Shown here: one piece after another, positions 7,736-15,420 of the stretch
Layout of the letters: each line of letters opens with the position of its first letter
How positions within the stretch are numbered: the stretch's first letter is position 1
Assembly (NCBI GenBank): GCA_902493155.1
Contig: CABUOE010000023.1
Coordinates: forward strand, 1 to 17,910
Direction of reading: 5' to 3'
Length of the DNA: 17,910 nucleotides
Source of the DNA: an uncultured Eubacteriales bacterium
GTDB taxonomy: Bacteria > Bacillota > Clostridia > Oscillospirales > Ruminococcaceae
The notes under the pieces: generated by a model
The model's database searches: none
Seen by the model: the letters and a program-made list of their open reading frames with translations, nothing else
Told to the model about the DNA's origin: nothing
Position numbers and translations under genes: made by a program

Positions 7736-8055
7736 AAAATCCCGATACAGCAAACTTGGCTGAATACCTATATTGTTTTGGTATTTTCCGCTGATACAAC
7801 GGTCATATTCCCCTCCAATAGTGTGATAATAGATTTGGCAGATTTCTGCACCGGAATAAATTCGGATCGGTTGCACACAGAAGATTTCCGGCGTCCGGTA
7901 GCCGGAAAAGCCTAGACAGCCAAACTCGGCTATTGTGTGGATAAAAAGCCCCAGGCGTTCGATGAAAGAGCGTCCTTTCCAGACAAAATCGTGGGAGCAC
8001 CTCCGGTCTGTCATTTTGTCATAAAGAAAAGACGGGCAATGTTTTTACAAGCATC
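7736..8055. other. 320-bp stretch without a supportable gene
   Basis: The only long frame is a 121-codon minus-strand one (8014 to 7649). It has no ribosome binding site, no recognisable domain, and runs through both terminator hairpins. A perfect 8-bp hairpin TTTCCGGC/GCCGGAAA surrounds an 8-nt loop in the middle of the stretch. It may be a decayed gene, but nothing recognisable remains. Confidence 0.5.
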
Positions 8056-8098
8056 GGATTCACAAACGAATGAATGTTAGTTTACAAAGGATTCACAA
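8056..8098. repeat. Direct repeat GGATTCACAA x2 upstream of the clpB promoter
   Basis: Copies lie at 8056-8065 and 8089-8098 with a 33-bp period, close to three helical turns. Each is preceded by TTTACAA, so the match is composite. The second copy ends 7 bp before the -35 box, a position suited to an activator or a second repressor. It does not match the CtsR heptad repeat as I know it. Confidence 0.5.
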
Positions 8099-8105
8099 TG
8101 ACACC

Positions 8106-8134
8106 TTGACAAAAAAGGGAAAAGGGATTATACT
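8106..8134 (+). promoter_or_regulatory. Promoter of clpB
   Basis: Perfect -35 TTGACA (8106-8111), 17-bp spacer, -10 TATACT (8129-8134). The CIRCE operator begins 3 bp downstream of the -10 and covers the start point. Confidence 0.92.
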
Positions 8135-8137
8135 AAA

Positions 8138-8164
8138 TTAGCACTAAGATAAATAGAGTGCTAA
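8138..8164 (+). promoter_or_regulatory. CIRCE operator (HrcA binding site)
   Basis: TTAGCACTA, nine bases, GAGTGCTAA. This is the CIRCE consensus TTAGCACTC-N9-GAGTGCTAA with one mismatch at the last base of the left arm. Known: HrcA binds it and represses heat-shock genes. Position over the transcription start fits repression of clpB. Confidence 0.95.
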
Positions 8165-8225
8165 TTTATGAATAAAATGAAAATAAAAGGCTTTTAAAAG
8201 TCTTTGAAAGGCAGGTTTGAAGGAT

Positions 8226-9113
8226 ATGAATGCACAAAAATTGACACAGAAGTCGCTGGAAGCCATTTCGGAAGCACAGGGTTTAGCCATTGAATATCAG
8301 AATATGCAGGTCGATGTGCCCCATCTGTGTTACGCTCTTTTGGCGCAGCAGGACGGGCTGATTCCCCAGCTAATTGGGAAAATGAACATTGAAAACAACG
8401 CGCTGATGCAGGGAGTGCGGACGGAAATCGAAAAAATGCCCAAAGTCACCGGCCCCGGCAGGGAAGCGGATAAAATTTACGTATCGGCACAGGCGGATAA
8501 AGTGCTCACCCAATCCGAAAAACTTGCCGACCAGATGCAGGACGAGTATGTCTCGGTGGAACACATTTTTTTGGCGATTTTGGAGAACCCGGGAAGCGCG
8601 TTGAAATCGGTATTCAGCGCATTTAACCTGAATAAAAACCGGTTTTTGGAAGTTTTACAGTCGGTGCGGGGAAATACAAGAGTCACTTCCGATTCGCCGG
8701 AAGGAACCTACGATGTTTTGAAGAAATATGGTCACGATTTGGTGGCGGAGGCCCGCAACCAAAAGCTCGACCCAGTTATCGGGCGGGATAGTGAGATACG
8801 CAACGTCATCCGGATCCTTTCGAGAAAAACCAAAAATAATCCGGTGCTTATCGGTGAACCGGGCGTTGGCAAAACGGCTATCGCAGAGGGGCTTGCCCAG
8901 CGGATCGTCCGCGGAGACGTGCCCGACAGCTTAAAAGACCGGATCATTTTTTCTCTGGACATGGGCGCCCTCATTGCCGGCGCAAAATTCAGAGGCGAAT
9001 TTGAGGAACGCCTGAAAGCGGTTCTCAACGAATTATCCTCTTTATCGACGAACTGCACACCATCGTGGGAGCTGGAAAAACTGAGGGATCCATGGATGCG
9101 GGGAACCTTTTGA
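8226..9113 (+). CDS. clpB: ClpB N-terminal fragment (N domain and first half of NBD1), upstream part of the broken clpB
   Basis: The ATG at 8226 gives the standard ClpB start MNAQKLTQKSLEAISEA. A TTG at 8217 also has an AAAGG upstream but would add three residues that are atypical. The fragment holds both Clp-N repeats (about 1-145) and NBD1 Walker A at 210-217. Residues 1-269 are ClpB, and the last 26 codons (9033-9110) are out-of-frame sequence after the deletion. Without Walker B, sensor residues and NBD2 it cannot act as a disaggregase. At most it could bind substrates or interfere with other Clp subunits. Confidence 0.7.
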   Translation: MNAQKLTQKSLEAISEAQGLAIEYQNMQVDVPHLCYALLAQQDGLIPQLIGKMNIENNALMQGVRTEIEKMPKVTGPGREADKIYVSAQADKVLTQSEKLADQMQDEYVSVEHIFLAILENPGSALKSVFSAFNLNKNRFLEVLQSVRGNTRVTSDSPEGTYDVLKKYGHDLVAEARNQKLDPVIGRDSEIRNVIRILSRKTKNNPVLIGEPGVGKTAIAEGLAQRIVRGDVPDSLKDRIIFSLDMGALIAGAKFRGEFEERLKAVLNELSSLSTNCTPSWELEKLRDPWMRGTF

Positions 9114-10819
9114 AGCCTTTGCTGGCAAGGGGAGAGCTCCATTGTATCGGCGCGACCACCTTGGATGAATACCGACAGTATATTGAAAAAGACGCAGCAC
9201 TAGAGCGGCGTTTTCAGCCGGTACTAGTGGATGAACCCACGGTAGAGGACTCCATTGCAATTCTCCGGGGCCTCAAAGAGCGGTACGAGGTGTTCCACGG
9301 GGTGAAAATCCAGGACCAGGCGCTGATTGCGGCGGCGACGCTGTCAAACCGTTATATTACCGACCGTTTTTTGCCCGACAAGGCTATCGACCTTATCGAT
9401 GAAGCCTGCGCCATGATCCGCACCGAGATTGATTCCATGCCCACTGAGCTTGACGAGATTTCCAGAAAGATCATTCAGTTAGAAATCGAGGAAGCGGCGC
9501 TGAAAAAAGAAAGTGACGCCCTATCGAAGGAACATCTGGACGACATCCAAAAAGAACTGGCAGAGCTACGAGACAAATTCAAGTCGATGAAGGCAAAATG
9601 GGAAAGCGAAAAGGACGCCATTGGCAAGGTGCAGAAACTGCGGGAGGAAATCGAGCAGGTCAACGCCCAAATCGAAAAGGCCGAGCGGGAATACGACCTG
9701 AACAAGGCCGCCGAGCTGAAATACGGCAAGCTGCCTGCCTTACAGAAACAGCTTGCTGACGAAGAGGCCCTGGCGGAAGAGTCGAAAAAGCATACGAGCC
9801 TTCTGAGAGACAAAGTCACCGATGAGGAAATCGCCCGTATTGTCGAGCGGTGGACCGGTATCCCGGTGGCTCGGCTGATGGAAGGGGAGCGGGAGAAATT
9901 GCTCCATCTGGAGGACATCCTCCACGAGCGGGTTATTGGTCAGGATGAGGCGGTGGAAAAGGTCACTGAGGCCATCATTCGTTCCCGGGCGGGCATCCAA
10001 AATCCCGATCGGCCCATCGGCTCCTTCCTGTTTTTAGGCCCCACCGGTGTGGGTAAAACCGAGCTCGCCAAGGCCCTTGCCGAGACGCTTTTCGACGACG
10101 AACACAACATCGTCCGCATCGACATGAGCGAATACATGGAAAAATTCTCGGTGTCCCGGCTCATCGGGGCGCCTCCCGGATATGTGGGATACGAGGAGGG
10201 TGGTCAGCTGACCGAGGCGGTTCGCCGGAAACCCTATTCCGTCATTTTGTTCGATGAAATCGAAAAGGCTCATCCCGATGTGTTCAACATTCTGTTGCAG
10301 GTGTTGGACGACGGGCGGATCACCGATTCCCAGGGCCGCACTGTTGATTTTAAGAACACTATCATCATTCTCACAAGCAATTTGGGCTCTACCTATCTGT
10401 TAGACGGCATCGACAGGGAAGGAAACATCACCGATGATGCCAGAAAACAGGTAGAAGAAGTGCTCAAACGCTCCTTCCGTCCGGAATTTTTAAACCGGCT
10501 GGACGAAATCGTGTTCTACAAACCGCTCAGCAAGAACGATATTTTCCAAATCGTCGAGCTGCAGCTTAATGATTTGCGGAAACGGCTCAAGGACCGTCAG
10601 CTGGATGTAAAACTCACCGATGCGGCGAAGAATTATATCGTCGACGAGGGGTACGACCCCATTTACGGCGCCCGTCCCTTGAAACGGTTCTTGCAGCGGA
10701 AGGTGGAAACCCTTATCGGCCGGATGATTATCGCCGACCTTGTACACCCCAATTCGACCATCATTGTCGATTACAACGGCAGCGAATTGGCGATAAAGGA
10801 AGAACGGAAAGAAGGATAA
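9065..10819 (+). CDS. clpB: ClpB C-terminal fragment (end of NBD1, M domain, NBD2), downstream part of the broken clpB
   Basis: The true homology begins at 9035, 30 bp before the first usable GTG, inside the Walker B strand. Seen: the rest of NBD1 with the GATTLDEYR segment, a long charged coiled coil (M domain), NBD2 Walker A GPTGVGKT, the pore-loop GYVGYEEGG, Walker B ILFDEIE, and the C-terminal region. No ribosome binding site precedes the GTG, so independent translation is doubtful. Length and sequence downstream of the break look fully conserved, which suggests the lesion is recent or artefactual. Confidence 0.7.
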   Translation: MGAGKTEGSMDAGNLLKPLLARGELHCIGATTLDEYRQYIEKDAALERRFQPVLVDEPTVEDSIAILRGLKERYEVFHGVKIQDQALIAAATLSNRYITDRFLPDKAIDLIDEACAMIRTEIDSMPTELDEISRKIIQLEIEEAALKKESDALSKEHLDDIQKELAELRDKFKSMKAKWESEKDAIGKVQKLREEIEQVNAQIEKAEREYDLNKAAELKYGKLPALQKQLADEEALAEESKKHTSLLRDKVTDEEIARIVERWTGIPVARLMEGEREKLLHLEDILHERVIGQDEAVEKVTEAIIRSRAGIQNPDRPIGSFLFLGPTGVGKTELAKALAETLFDDEHNIVRIDMSEYMEKFSVSRLIGAPPGYVGYEEGGQLTEAVRRKPYSVILFDEIEKAHPDVFNILLQVLDDGRITDSQGRTVDFKNTIIILTSNLGSTYLLDGIDREGNITDDARKQVEEVLKRSFRPEFLNRLDEIVFYKPLSKNDIFQIVELQLNDLRKRLKDRQLDVKLTDAAKNYIVDEGYDPIYGARPLKRFLQRKVETLIGRMIIADLVHPNSTIIVDYNGSELAIKEERKEG

Positions 10820-10828
10820 AAAGGCTAG

Positions 10829-10866
10829 AAAAAATCCTCTTTGGTTTAAACCAAAGAGGATTTTTT
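10829..10866. terminator. Bidirectional terminator between clpB and the GDSL gene
   Basis: A perfect inverted repeat: AAAAAATCCTCTTTGG (10829-10844) and CCAAAGAGGATTTTTT (10851-10866) around TTTAAA. A/T runs on both sides let it serve the two convergent genes. Confidence 0.95.
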
Positions 10867-10872
10867 GCGCGT

Positions 10873-11697
10873 TTATTCGGCATAATGTTCCCGGAGGTAG
10901 TCGAGCCAGAGATTATAAGTGGATGGACCGAAGTGCATACCGTCGGCTCCTACATCGGCGGGGAGACAGCCGTTTTCGTCTTTGATAGCTTCGGCAACGT
11001 TGACGTAATAGACTTTCTTTTCGCCGGCCATCTGCATGATGGCCGCGTTGTATTCATCAATTTTGCTGTTGGCGTAACGGTCATCTTCGGTTTCTTTGGC
11101 GTGAGTCACGGGAAGGATGGATTGAAGGTAAATGTCGCTGTCCGGGTGAGCGGATTTTAAGTTGTCCACAAATTCTCCGTAAAGCTCCACCAGTTTGTCT
11201 TTTCCAATAAAGGCCACGCCGTTGGACCCCAGCATGACGTAAATTTTTGCAGGGTGCTTGGAGGCGATGGCGTGGAGCACCGTAACGATGGAGCCGTCCG
11301 GCTGCTCGATGCAGTCTTTGGTGAGAATGGACTGAGGGTTGATGCCGGTGCTGGCGACCACTTTGTCACCGTCCAGCAGGTTATAGGCGCTCAGGCCTTC
11401 AGTGAGGGAATCACCAATGAAAATAGCGTCATCAAACCACTCTTCTCCAACAGGAGTGGCGTTTTTCGGAAGAGGTTCTCCCCAAGTGGTGATGTCTTCC
11501 GGCTCCGGGGACTCCGGCTCACTGCTGGAAGGGTCGGGAGAAACAACGGAGGGCTGAAGAGAGATGGGCTCGGAAGCGGAGCGATTGCCATCGACGGGGG
11601 TAAAGAGGGCGCGGAAGCCGATGACGATGAGCACGATTAAAATAAGGATAATGACAGCGGAAATGATCGCCGTTTTCAGATGATTGTTCTTATTCAC
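10873..11697 (-). CDS. Membrane-anchored SGNH/GDSL-family hydrolase, 274 aa
   Basis: Seen: a short positive N terminus and one transmembrane segment (about 9-32) with no lipobox, a linker rich in S, P and E (about 38-80), then an SGNH hydrolase domain from about residue 90. The nucleophile block is GDSL (G95-D96-S97), the GxN block is GSN at 157-159, and the Asp/His block is DGMH at 252-255. The catalytic domain would be outside the membrane. Family members hydrolyse ester bonds; an extracytoplasmic anchored enzyme of this type may deacetylate wall glycans, but the substrate is inferred. The GTG start at 11697 has GAGGT seven bases upstream. It follows the SDR gene after 26 bp without a terminator, so they form an operon. 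Confidence 0.88.
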   Translation of the reverse strand: MNKNNHLKTAIISAVIILILIVLIVIGFRALFTPVDGNRSASEPISLQPSVVSPDPSSSEPESPEPEDITTWGEPLPKNATPVGEEWFDDAIFIGDSLTEGLSAYNLLDGDKVVASTGINPQSILTKDCIEQPDGSIVTVLHAIASKHPAKIYVMLGSNGVAFIGKDKLVELYGEFVDNLKSAHPDSDIYLQSILPVTHAKETEDDRYANSKIDEYNAAIMQMAGEKKVYYVNVAEAIKDENGCLPADVGADGMHFGPSTYNLWLDYLREHYAE

Positions 11698-11723
11698 AGG
11701 AAATACCTCACTTATTCAAGATG

Positions 11724-12437
11724 TCAGATGACAATTCCGCCGTTGGGGGCGAGAATCTGTCCGGTGATAAAGTCGGATGCGGGGGAACCGAGAAACAGGA
11801 TGCTTTCGGCTACATCCTGAGGGGTTCCGATTGTGCCCAGAGGAGCTTCTTCTTTGAGAGATTCGATAGCGTCGGGAGAAAGGTGTCCGTTCATCGGGGT
11901 ATCGATGACGCCGGGGGCAACGCAGTTCACCTGGATACCGGAGGGACCCAACTCTTCGGCTAAAGCTTTGGTAAAAGCGATGACGGCGCCTTTAGCGGCA
12001 GAATAATGCACCTCGCAGGAAGCGCCAACCTGTCCCCACATGGAGGAGACGTTGATAATTTTTCCCCGTTTTTGCCGGATCATCGCAGGGGCGGCCCGCT
12101 GGCAGCAGTAAAACATTCCCTTGACGTTTATGTCGAACATCCGGTTCCAGTCATCATCGCTCAAATCGGTGAAAAGCTTTTGCTGGGCGATACCGGCGTT
12201 ATTAATGAGGACATCGACAGTACCCAGTTTTTTTTCCACCGTGTCAAACAGGGCATCTGCGGGCAAGGCAATGGCGCTCTGCGGACGGGTTTTGTTCATA
12301 TCGTAGCAGAGGGCTTTGGACGTATCGCCGTGGGTATGATAATGAAGAACCACCTTACAGCCCTTCTGCCAGAAGGCGAGGGCGGTTGCCTGTCCGATTC
12401 CGCCGGAAGCTCCAGTAATCAATACAGTTCGGTTCAT
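11724..12437 (-). CDS. Short-chain dehydrogenase/reductase, FabG-like (possible EF-P 5-aminopentanone reductase YmfI), 237 aa
   Basis: NAD(P)-dependent oxidoreductase with a Rossmann fold. Seen: the cofactor motif TGASGGIG (8-15), NNAG (79-82), catalytic S132, Y145 and K149 (YSAAK), and the C-terminal PGVIDT/ITGQ segments. The WGQVGASCEVHYSAAKGAVI stretch resembles, from memory, the SDR that reduces the 5-aminopentanoyl group on elongation factor P. FabG and sugar dehydrogenases are alternatives. At 237 residues it is about ten short of relatives. The gap lies between D61 and ALFDTVEKK, where the usual D-V-x-D strand/helix junction is missing. ATG at 12437 has GAGGA six bases upstream. First gene of an operon with the GDSL hydrolase. 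Confidence 0.88.
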   Translation of the reverse strand: MNRTVLITGASGGIGQATALAFWQKGCKVVLHYHTHGDTSKALCYDMNKTRPQSAIALPADALFDTVEKKLGTVDVLINNAGIAQQKLFTDLSDDDWNRMFDINVKGMFYCCQRAAPAMIRQKRGKIINVSSMWGQVGASCEVHYSAAKGAVIAFTKALAEELGPSGIQVNCVAPGVIDTPMNGHLSPDAIESLKEEAPLGTIGTPQDVAESILFLGSPASDFITGQILAPNGGIVI

Positions 12438-12560
12438 ATTTTTTCCTCAAGTTCGCTTTTGTTCGGTCAGTCTATCCTGCGCCGCATGTATGACAAGTCA
12501 AGCACAAAATATGGCGCCTTTACGGGGATAAATCGCAGCGCGGTTCATCTAACAGACATT

Positions 12561-12589
12561 ATTATAGCTCATTTTAGAGGCGGATACAA
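12561..12589 (-). promoter_or_regulatory. Probable promoter of the SDR/GDSL operon
   Basis: On the minus strand TTGTAT (12584-12589), 17 bp, TATAAT (12561-12566). The -10 is perfect and the -35 weak. It gives a 5' leader of about 115 nt with no recognised element. Confidence 0.55.
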
Positions 12590-12621
12590 GGGGAAGATGG
12601 ACTATTTTGGAAGAGGGCTTC

Positions 12622-12658
12622 ATAACATGTACTAATCTAAACTAAGTATAACATGTAC
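12622..12658. repeat. Direct repeat ATAACATGTAC x2, candidate operator of the calcium ATPase gene
   Basis: Copies at 12622-12632 and 12648-12658 have a 26-bp period, and each contains the palindrome ACATGT. The second copy touches the GGAGG ribosome binding site of the ATPase gene. I found no clean plus-strand promoter; TATAAC at 12647-12652 region is the best -10 but would leave almost no leader. The repeat looks like a regulator site, but no regulator is identified. Confidence 0.45.
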
Positions 12659-12669
12659 GGAGGTTCGAC

Positions 12670-15381
12670 GTGAAACTGCTGGATTATTTGGACAAAGAGG
12701 AAGAACCCCGCGGAGCGGTACCTGTAAATCCTTCTTTAGGGCTATCTGCCAAGGAGGCGGCGAAACGGCTGAAAGAAAACGGGAAAAATGCGCTGAAAGA
12801 AGGGGAAAAGGTCCATCCCTTCAAAATATTTGTCTGCCAATTTAAAGATTTTCTCACCATGGTGCTGCTTGCCAGCACTGCGGTGACAGTTTTTATGGGT
12901 GAATACACTGAGGCAATGACCATCGGTATCATTGTGCTGTTAAACGGCATTATGGGCTTTGTACAGGAGTTTAAAACCGAAAAAACCCTGGAGGCGCTGC
13001 GGAAAATGGCGGCTCCTATGGCTAAGGTTTACCGGGACGGAATTTTGACGCAGGTGCCCGGCGAGGAGCTAGTGGTCGGGGATGTTATTTCGGTGGAGGC
13101 GGGGGATCGGGTGCCCGCCGATGCGGTGCTGCTTAAGGCAGTGGCCCTGTCCGCCGATGAGTCGGTGCTCACTGGAGAGTCCACGGCGGTGGACAAAGGG
13201 GTCGGGAAAACCGATGGAGTCGAGAATGTGCTTCATCAGATGAACCTTCTCTACATGGGAACGACAGTGGCGGCGGGACGGGGAGAAGCTCGTATTATCG
13301 CCACCGGGATGAATACCCAAATGGGCAAAATTGCCGGGATGATCAGCGAGATTCAAGAAGAACCTACGCCGCTGCAAAAACGGCTGGATGAGCTGGGAAA
13401 AATCATCGCCATTGGGTGCCTGATTATCTGCGCCATCGTGGCCTTTGCGGGATTTTTGCGGGGCGAGCCGATAATGAATATGCTGCTGACCGGTGTAAGT
13501 CTCGCCGTGGCGGCGGTACCGGAGGGCTTGCCTGCCATCGTCACCATTTCCCTTGCCCTAGCAGTGGGGAGAATGGTTAAGCGGAAGTCCCTTATCCGGA
13601 AGCTGCATGCAGTGGAGACGCTAGGCTGTGCCGACGTGATTTGTTCCGACAAAACGGGAACGCTGACCGAAAACAAAATGACGGTGCAGAGGATTTTTGT
13701 GTCCGACGAGGAAATCGAGGTCACCGGCAGCGGTTATCGAAAATCCGGAAAGTTTATGATGGATGGAAAGCTCATCAATCCCCAGGGCCACGAAGCGGGA
13801 AAACGGCTTTTGGAGGTCTGCGCCCTCTGCAACAACGCGGCCATCCGCGCCGAACAGGGAGGGAAAGGCTTTTTTAAAGAGGACGGCGGCAGCTACGCCA
13901 TTGTAGGAGATCCCACCGAGGCAGCGCTGCTGATTATGGCGGCCAAGGCAGGTGTGACGCAGCAGTCCCTGGCCGACGAATACCGGCGGGTGGATGAAAT
14001 CCCCTTCGACAGCAAGCGGAAGCTCATGTCGATCATCGCTGAAGACCGAATGGGGCAGCGATTTGCCTTCACCAAGGGCGGCTGCGACGTTTTGATGGAT
14101 AAGTGCAGCGGTGTGCTGTGGGGAGACAAGATTTTGCCCATCACAGGGCCACTGAAAAACAAAATAGAGGCGGCCAGTACCCGGATGGCGGAAAAAGGCT
14201 TGCGGGTGTTGGCTATGGCATATAAACCGCTTACGACAGGGGAGCCTGTTTCCCGCGCGGAAACGGGGCTCATATTTCTGGGACTGACCGGTATGATGGA
14301 TCCGCCGCGAAAAGAGGCAAAAGAAGCGGTACTCACCTGCCGGAAGGCGGGAATCAAGACGGTGATGATCACCGGCGACCACAAGCTGACCGCCTGTGCC
14401 ATCGCCAAACAGATCGGGATTTTCCACGATGGGGACAAAGTGCTGACCGGAAAGGAACTGGACGTTATTTCAGATGAGGAACTGGAACAGCAAATCGAGA
14501 ACGTTACGGTATTTGCCCGAGTCAGTCCCCACCATAAGCTGAAAATTGTCCGGGCGTTTAGGCGCAAGGGACATATTACTGCCATGACCGGTGACGGCGT
14601 CAACGATGCGCCGGCGGTGAAGGAAGCGGACATTGGCGTCAGCATGGGCATTTCCGGCACCGATGTGACAAAAGAGGCCTCCGACGTGATTTTGCTGGAT
14701 GACAACTTCGCCACTTTGGTGACAGCAGTGGAGGAAGGCAGGACCATTTACGGAAACATTCGCAAATTCATCCGATATCTCCTTTCCTGTAACATTGGCG
14801 AAGTGCTTACCATGTTTTTGGGTATTCTCATGGGGCTTCCGGTGGTACTGCTGCCCATCCACATTTTGCTGGTGAATCTAGTGACGGACGGTTTGCCAGC
14901 CATCGCACTGGGGCTGGAGCCTACGGATAAAAATAGTATGAAAAAGCCTCCCAGACGTTCCACTGAAAGTGTTTTTTCTAACGGCTTATTGACGACGATT
15001 ATCTTTAGAGGCTGTCTCATCGGATTGACGACGTTGGGCGTGTTTGTTCATTTTCTCACCAATTTCGGGAGTTTGGAGTTGGCCAGAAGCGCCGCATTTC
15101 TAACATTGGTGCTCACGCAGCTCATCCATGTATTCGAATGTAAAAGCGAGGAACGAACCATCTTTACCATTCCATTTTGGAACAACTGGAAGCTGGTTTT
15201 GGCGGCGCTCTTCTCGGCGTCTATTATATTCGCTGCGATTTTCTGGCCTCCGGCTCAGATGATTTTCAGGACGGTAGCCCTTAGTGGAGAACAGCTGCTG
15301 ATCGTTGCTGGATATCTTGCTTTCGCGCCGATTTTATCGGCAATTGTGCAGAAATTGTTTAGACGTTCCAAAAAAGATTGA
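12670..15381 (+). CDS. P-type calcium-translocating ATPase, P2A (SERCA/PMR1/PacL type), 903 aa
   Basis: Exports Ca2+ from the cytoplasm using ATP. Seen: actuator TGES (168-171), M4 PEGLP (284-288), phosphorylation site D327 in SDKTGTLT, nucleotide-domain KGG (469-471), TGDH (568-571), hinge MTGDGVNDAP (639-648), and about ten hydrophobic segments. Aligned by eye with SERCA, the ion ligands are kept: E285 (E309), N708 (N768), E711 (E771), N736 (N796), T739 (T799), D740 (D800). Only E908 is replaced, by Q817. The length is normal for the family. GTG start at 12670 has GGAGG six bases upstream. It stands alone between divergent and downstream units, with its own terminator. Transport of Mn2+ as in PMR1 is an alternative. 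Confidence 0.93.
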   Translation: MKLLDYLDKEEEPRGAVPVNPSLGLSAKEAAKRLKENGKNALKEGEKVHPFKIFVCQFKDFLTMVLLASTAVTVFMGEYTEAMTIGIIVLLNGIMGFVQEFKTEKTLEALRKMAAPMAKVYRDGILTQVPGEELVVGDVISVEAGDRVPADAVLLKAVALSADESVLTGESTAVDKGVGKTDGVENVLHQMNLLYMGTTVAAGRGEARIIATGMNTQMGKIAGMISEIQEEPTPLQKRLDELGKIIAIGCLIICAIVAFAGFLRGEPIMNMLLTGVSLAVAAVPEGLPAIVTISLALAVGRMVKRKSLIRKLHAVETLGCADVICSDKTGTLTENKMTVQRIFVSDEEIEVTGSGYRKSGKFMMDGKLINPQGHEAGKRLLEVCALCNNAAIRAEQGGKGFFKEDGGSYAIVGDPTEAALLIMAAKAGVTQQSLADEYRRVDEIPFDSKRKLMSIIAEDRMGQRFAFTKGGCDVLMDKCSGVLWGDKILPITGPLKNKIEAASTRMAEKGLRVLAMAYKPLTTGEPVSRAETGLIFLGLTGMMDPPRKEAKEAVLTCRKAGIKTVMITGDHKLTACAIAKQIGIFHDGDKVLTGKELDVISDEELEQQIENVTVFARVSPHHKLKIVRAFRRKGHITAMTGDGVNDAPAVKEADIGVSMGISGTDVTKEASDVILLDDNFATLVTAVEEGRTIYGNIRKFIRYLLSCNIGEVLTMFLGILMGLPVVLLPIHILLVNLVTDGLPAIALGLEPTDKNSMKKPPRRSTESVFSNGLLTTIIFRGCLIGLTTLGVFVHFLTNFGSLELARSAAFLTLVLTQLIHVFECKSEERTIFTIPFWNNWKLVLAALFSASIIFAAIFWPPAQMIFRTVALSGEQLLIVAGYLAFAPILSAIVQKLFRRSKKD

Positions 15382-15415
15382 AAAAAAGGCGCCGGATGAA
15401 ACCGGCGCCTTTTTT
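15382..15415 (+). terminator. Intrinsic terminator of the calcium ATPase gene
   Basis: AAAAAAGGCGCCGG (15382-15395) and CCGGCGCCTTTTTT (15402-15415) form a perfect stem around ATGAAA, directly after the stop codon. Confidence 0.96.
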
Positions 15416-15420
15416 AAAAA

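Larger units (their letters stand above)
8226..10819 (+). pseudogene. clpB: clpB disaggregase gene broken by a ~22-nt deletion frameshift
   Basis: ClpB is an AAA+ hexameric chaperone that works with DnaK to pull proteins out of aggregates. All domains are present: the N domain (about 1-145), NBD1 with Walker A GEPGVGKT, the coiled-coil M domain, NBD2 with Walker A GPTGVGKT and Walker B ILFDEIE, and the C-terminal domain. The frame breaks at 9032/9033. After FEERLKAVLNE the reading continues one frame over as ILFIDELHTIVGAGKTEG, the Walker B region. Family members have about seven residues plus one base here (roughly VKKSEGRI), so about 22 nt are missing. The joined length (about 863 aa plus the gap) is normal, and no other defect is visible. 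Either a recent real mutation or an assembly error. A CIRCE/consensus promoter precedes it and a terminator follows. Confidence 0.85.

Noticed and set aside
7649..8014. 121-codon minus-strand frame after the propeller gene
   Set aside because: No ribosome binding site, no recognisable motif, runs through two terminators and overlaps the end of the propeller gene.
9020..9070. Programmed ribosomal frameshifting in clpB
   Set aside because: About seven conserved codons are absent at the junction and no slippery heptamer with a downstream structure is seen. A frameshift would not restore the missing residues.
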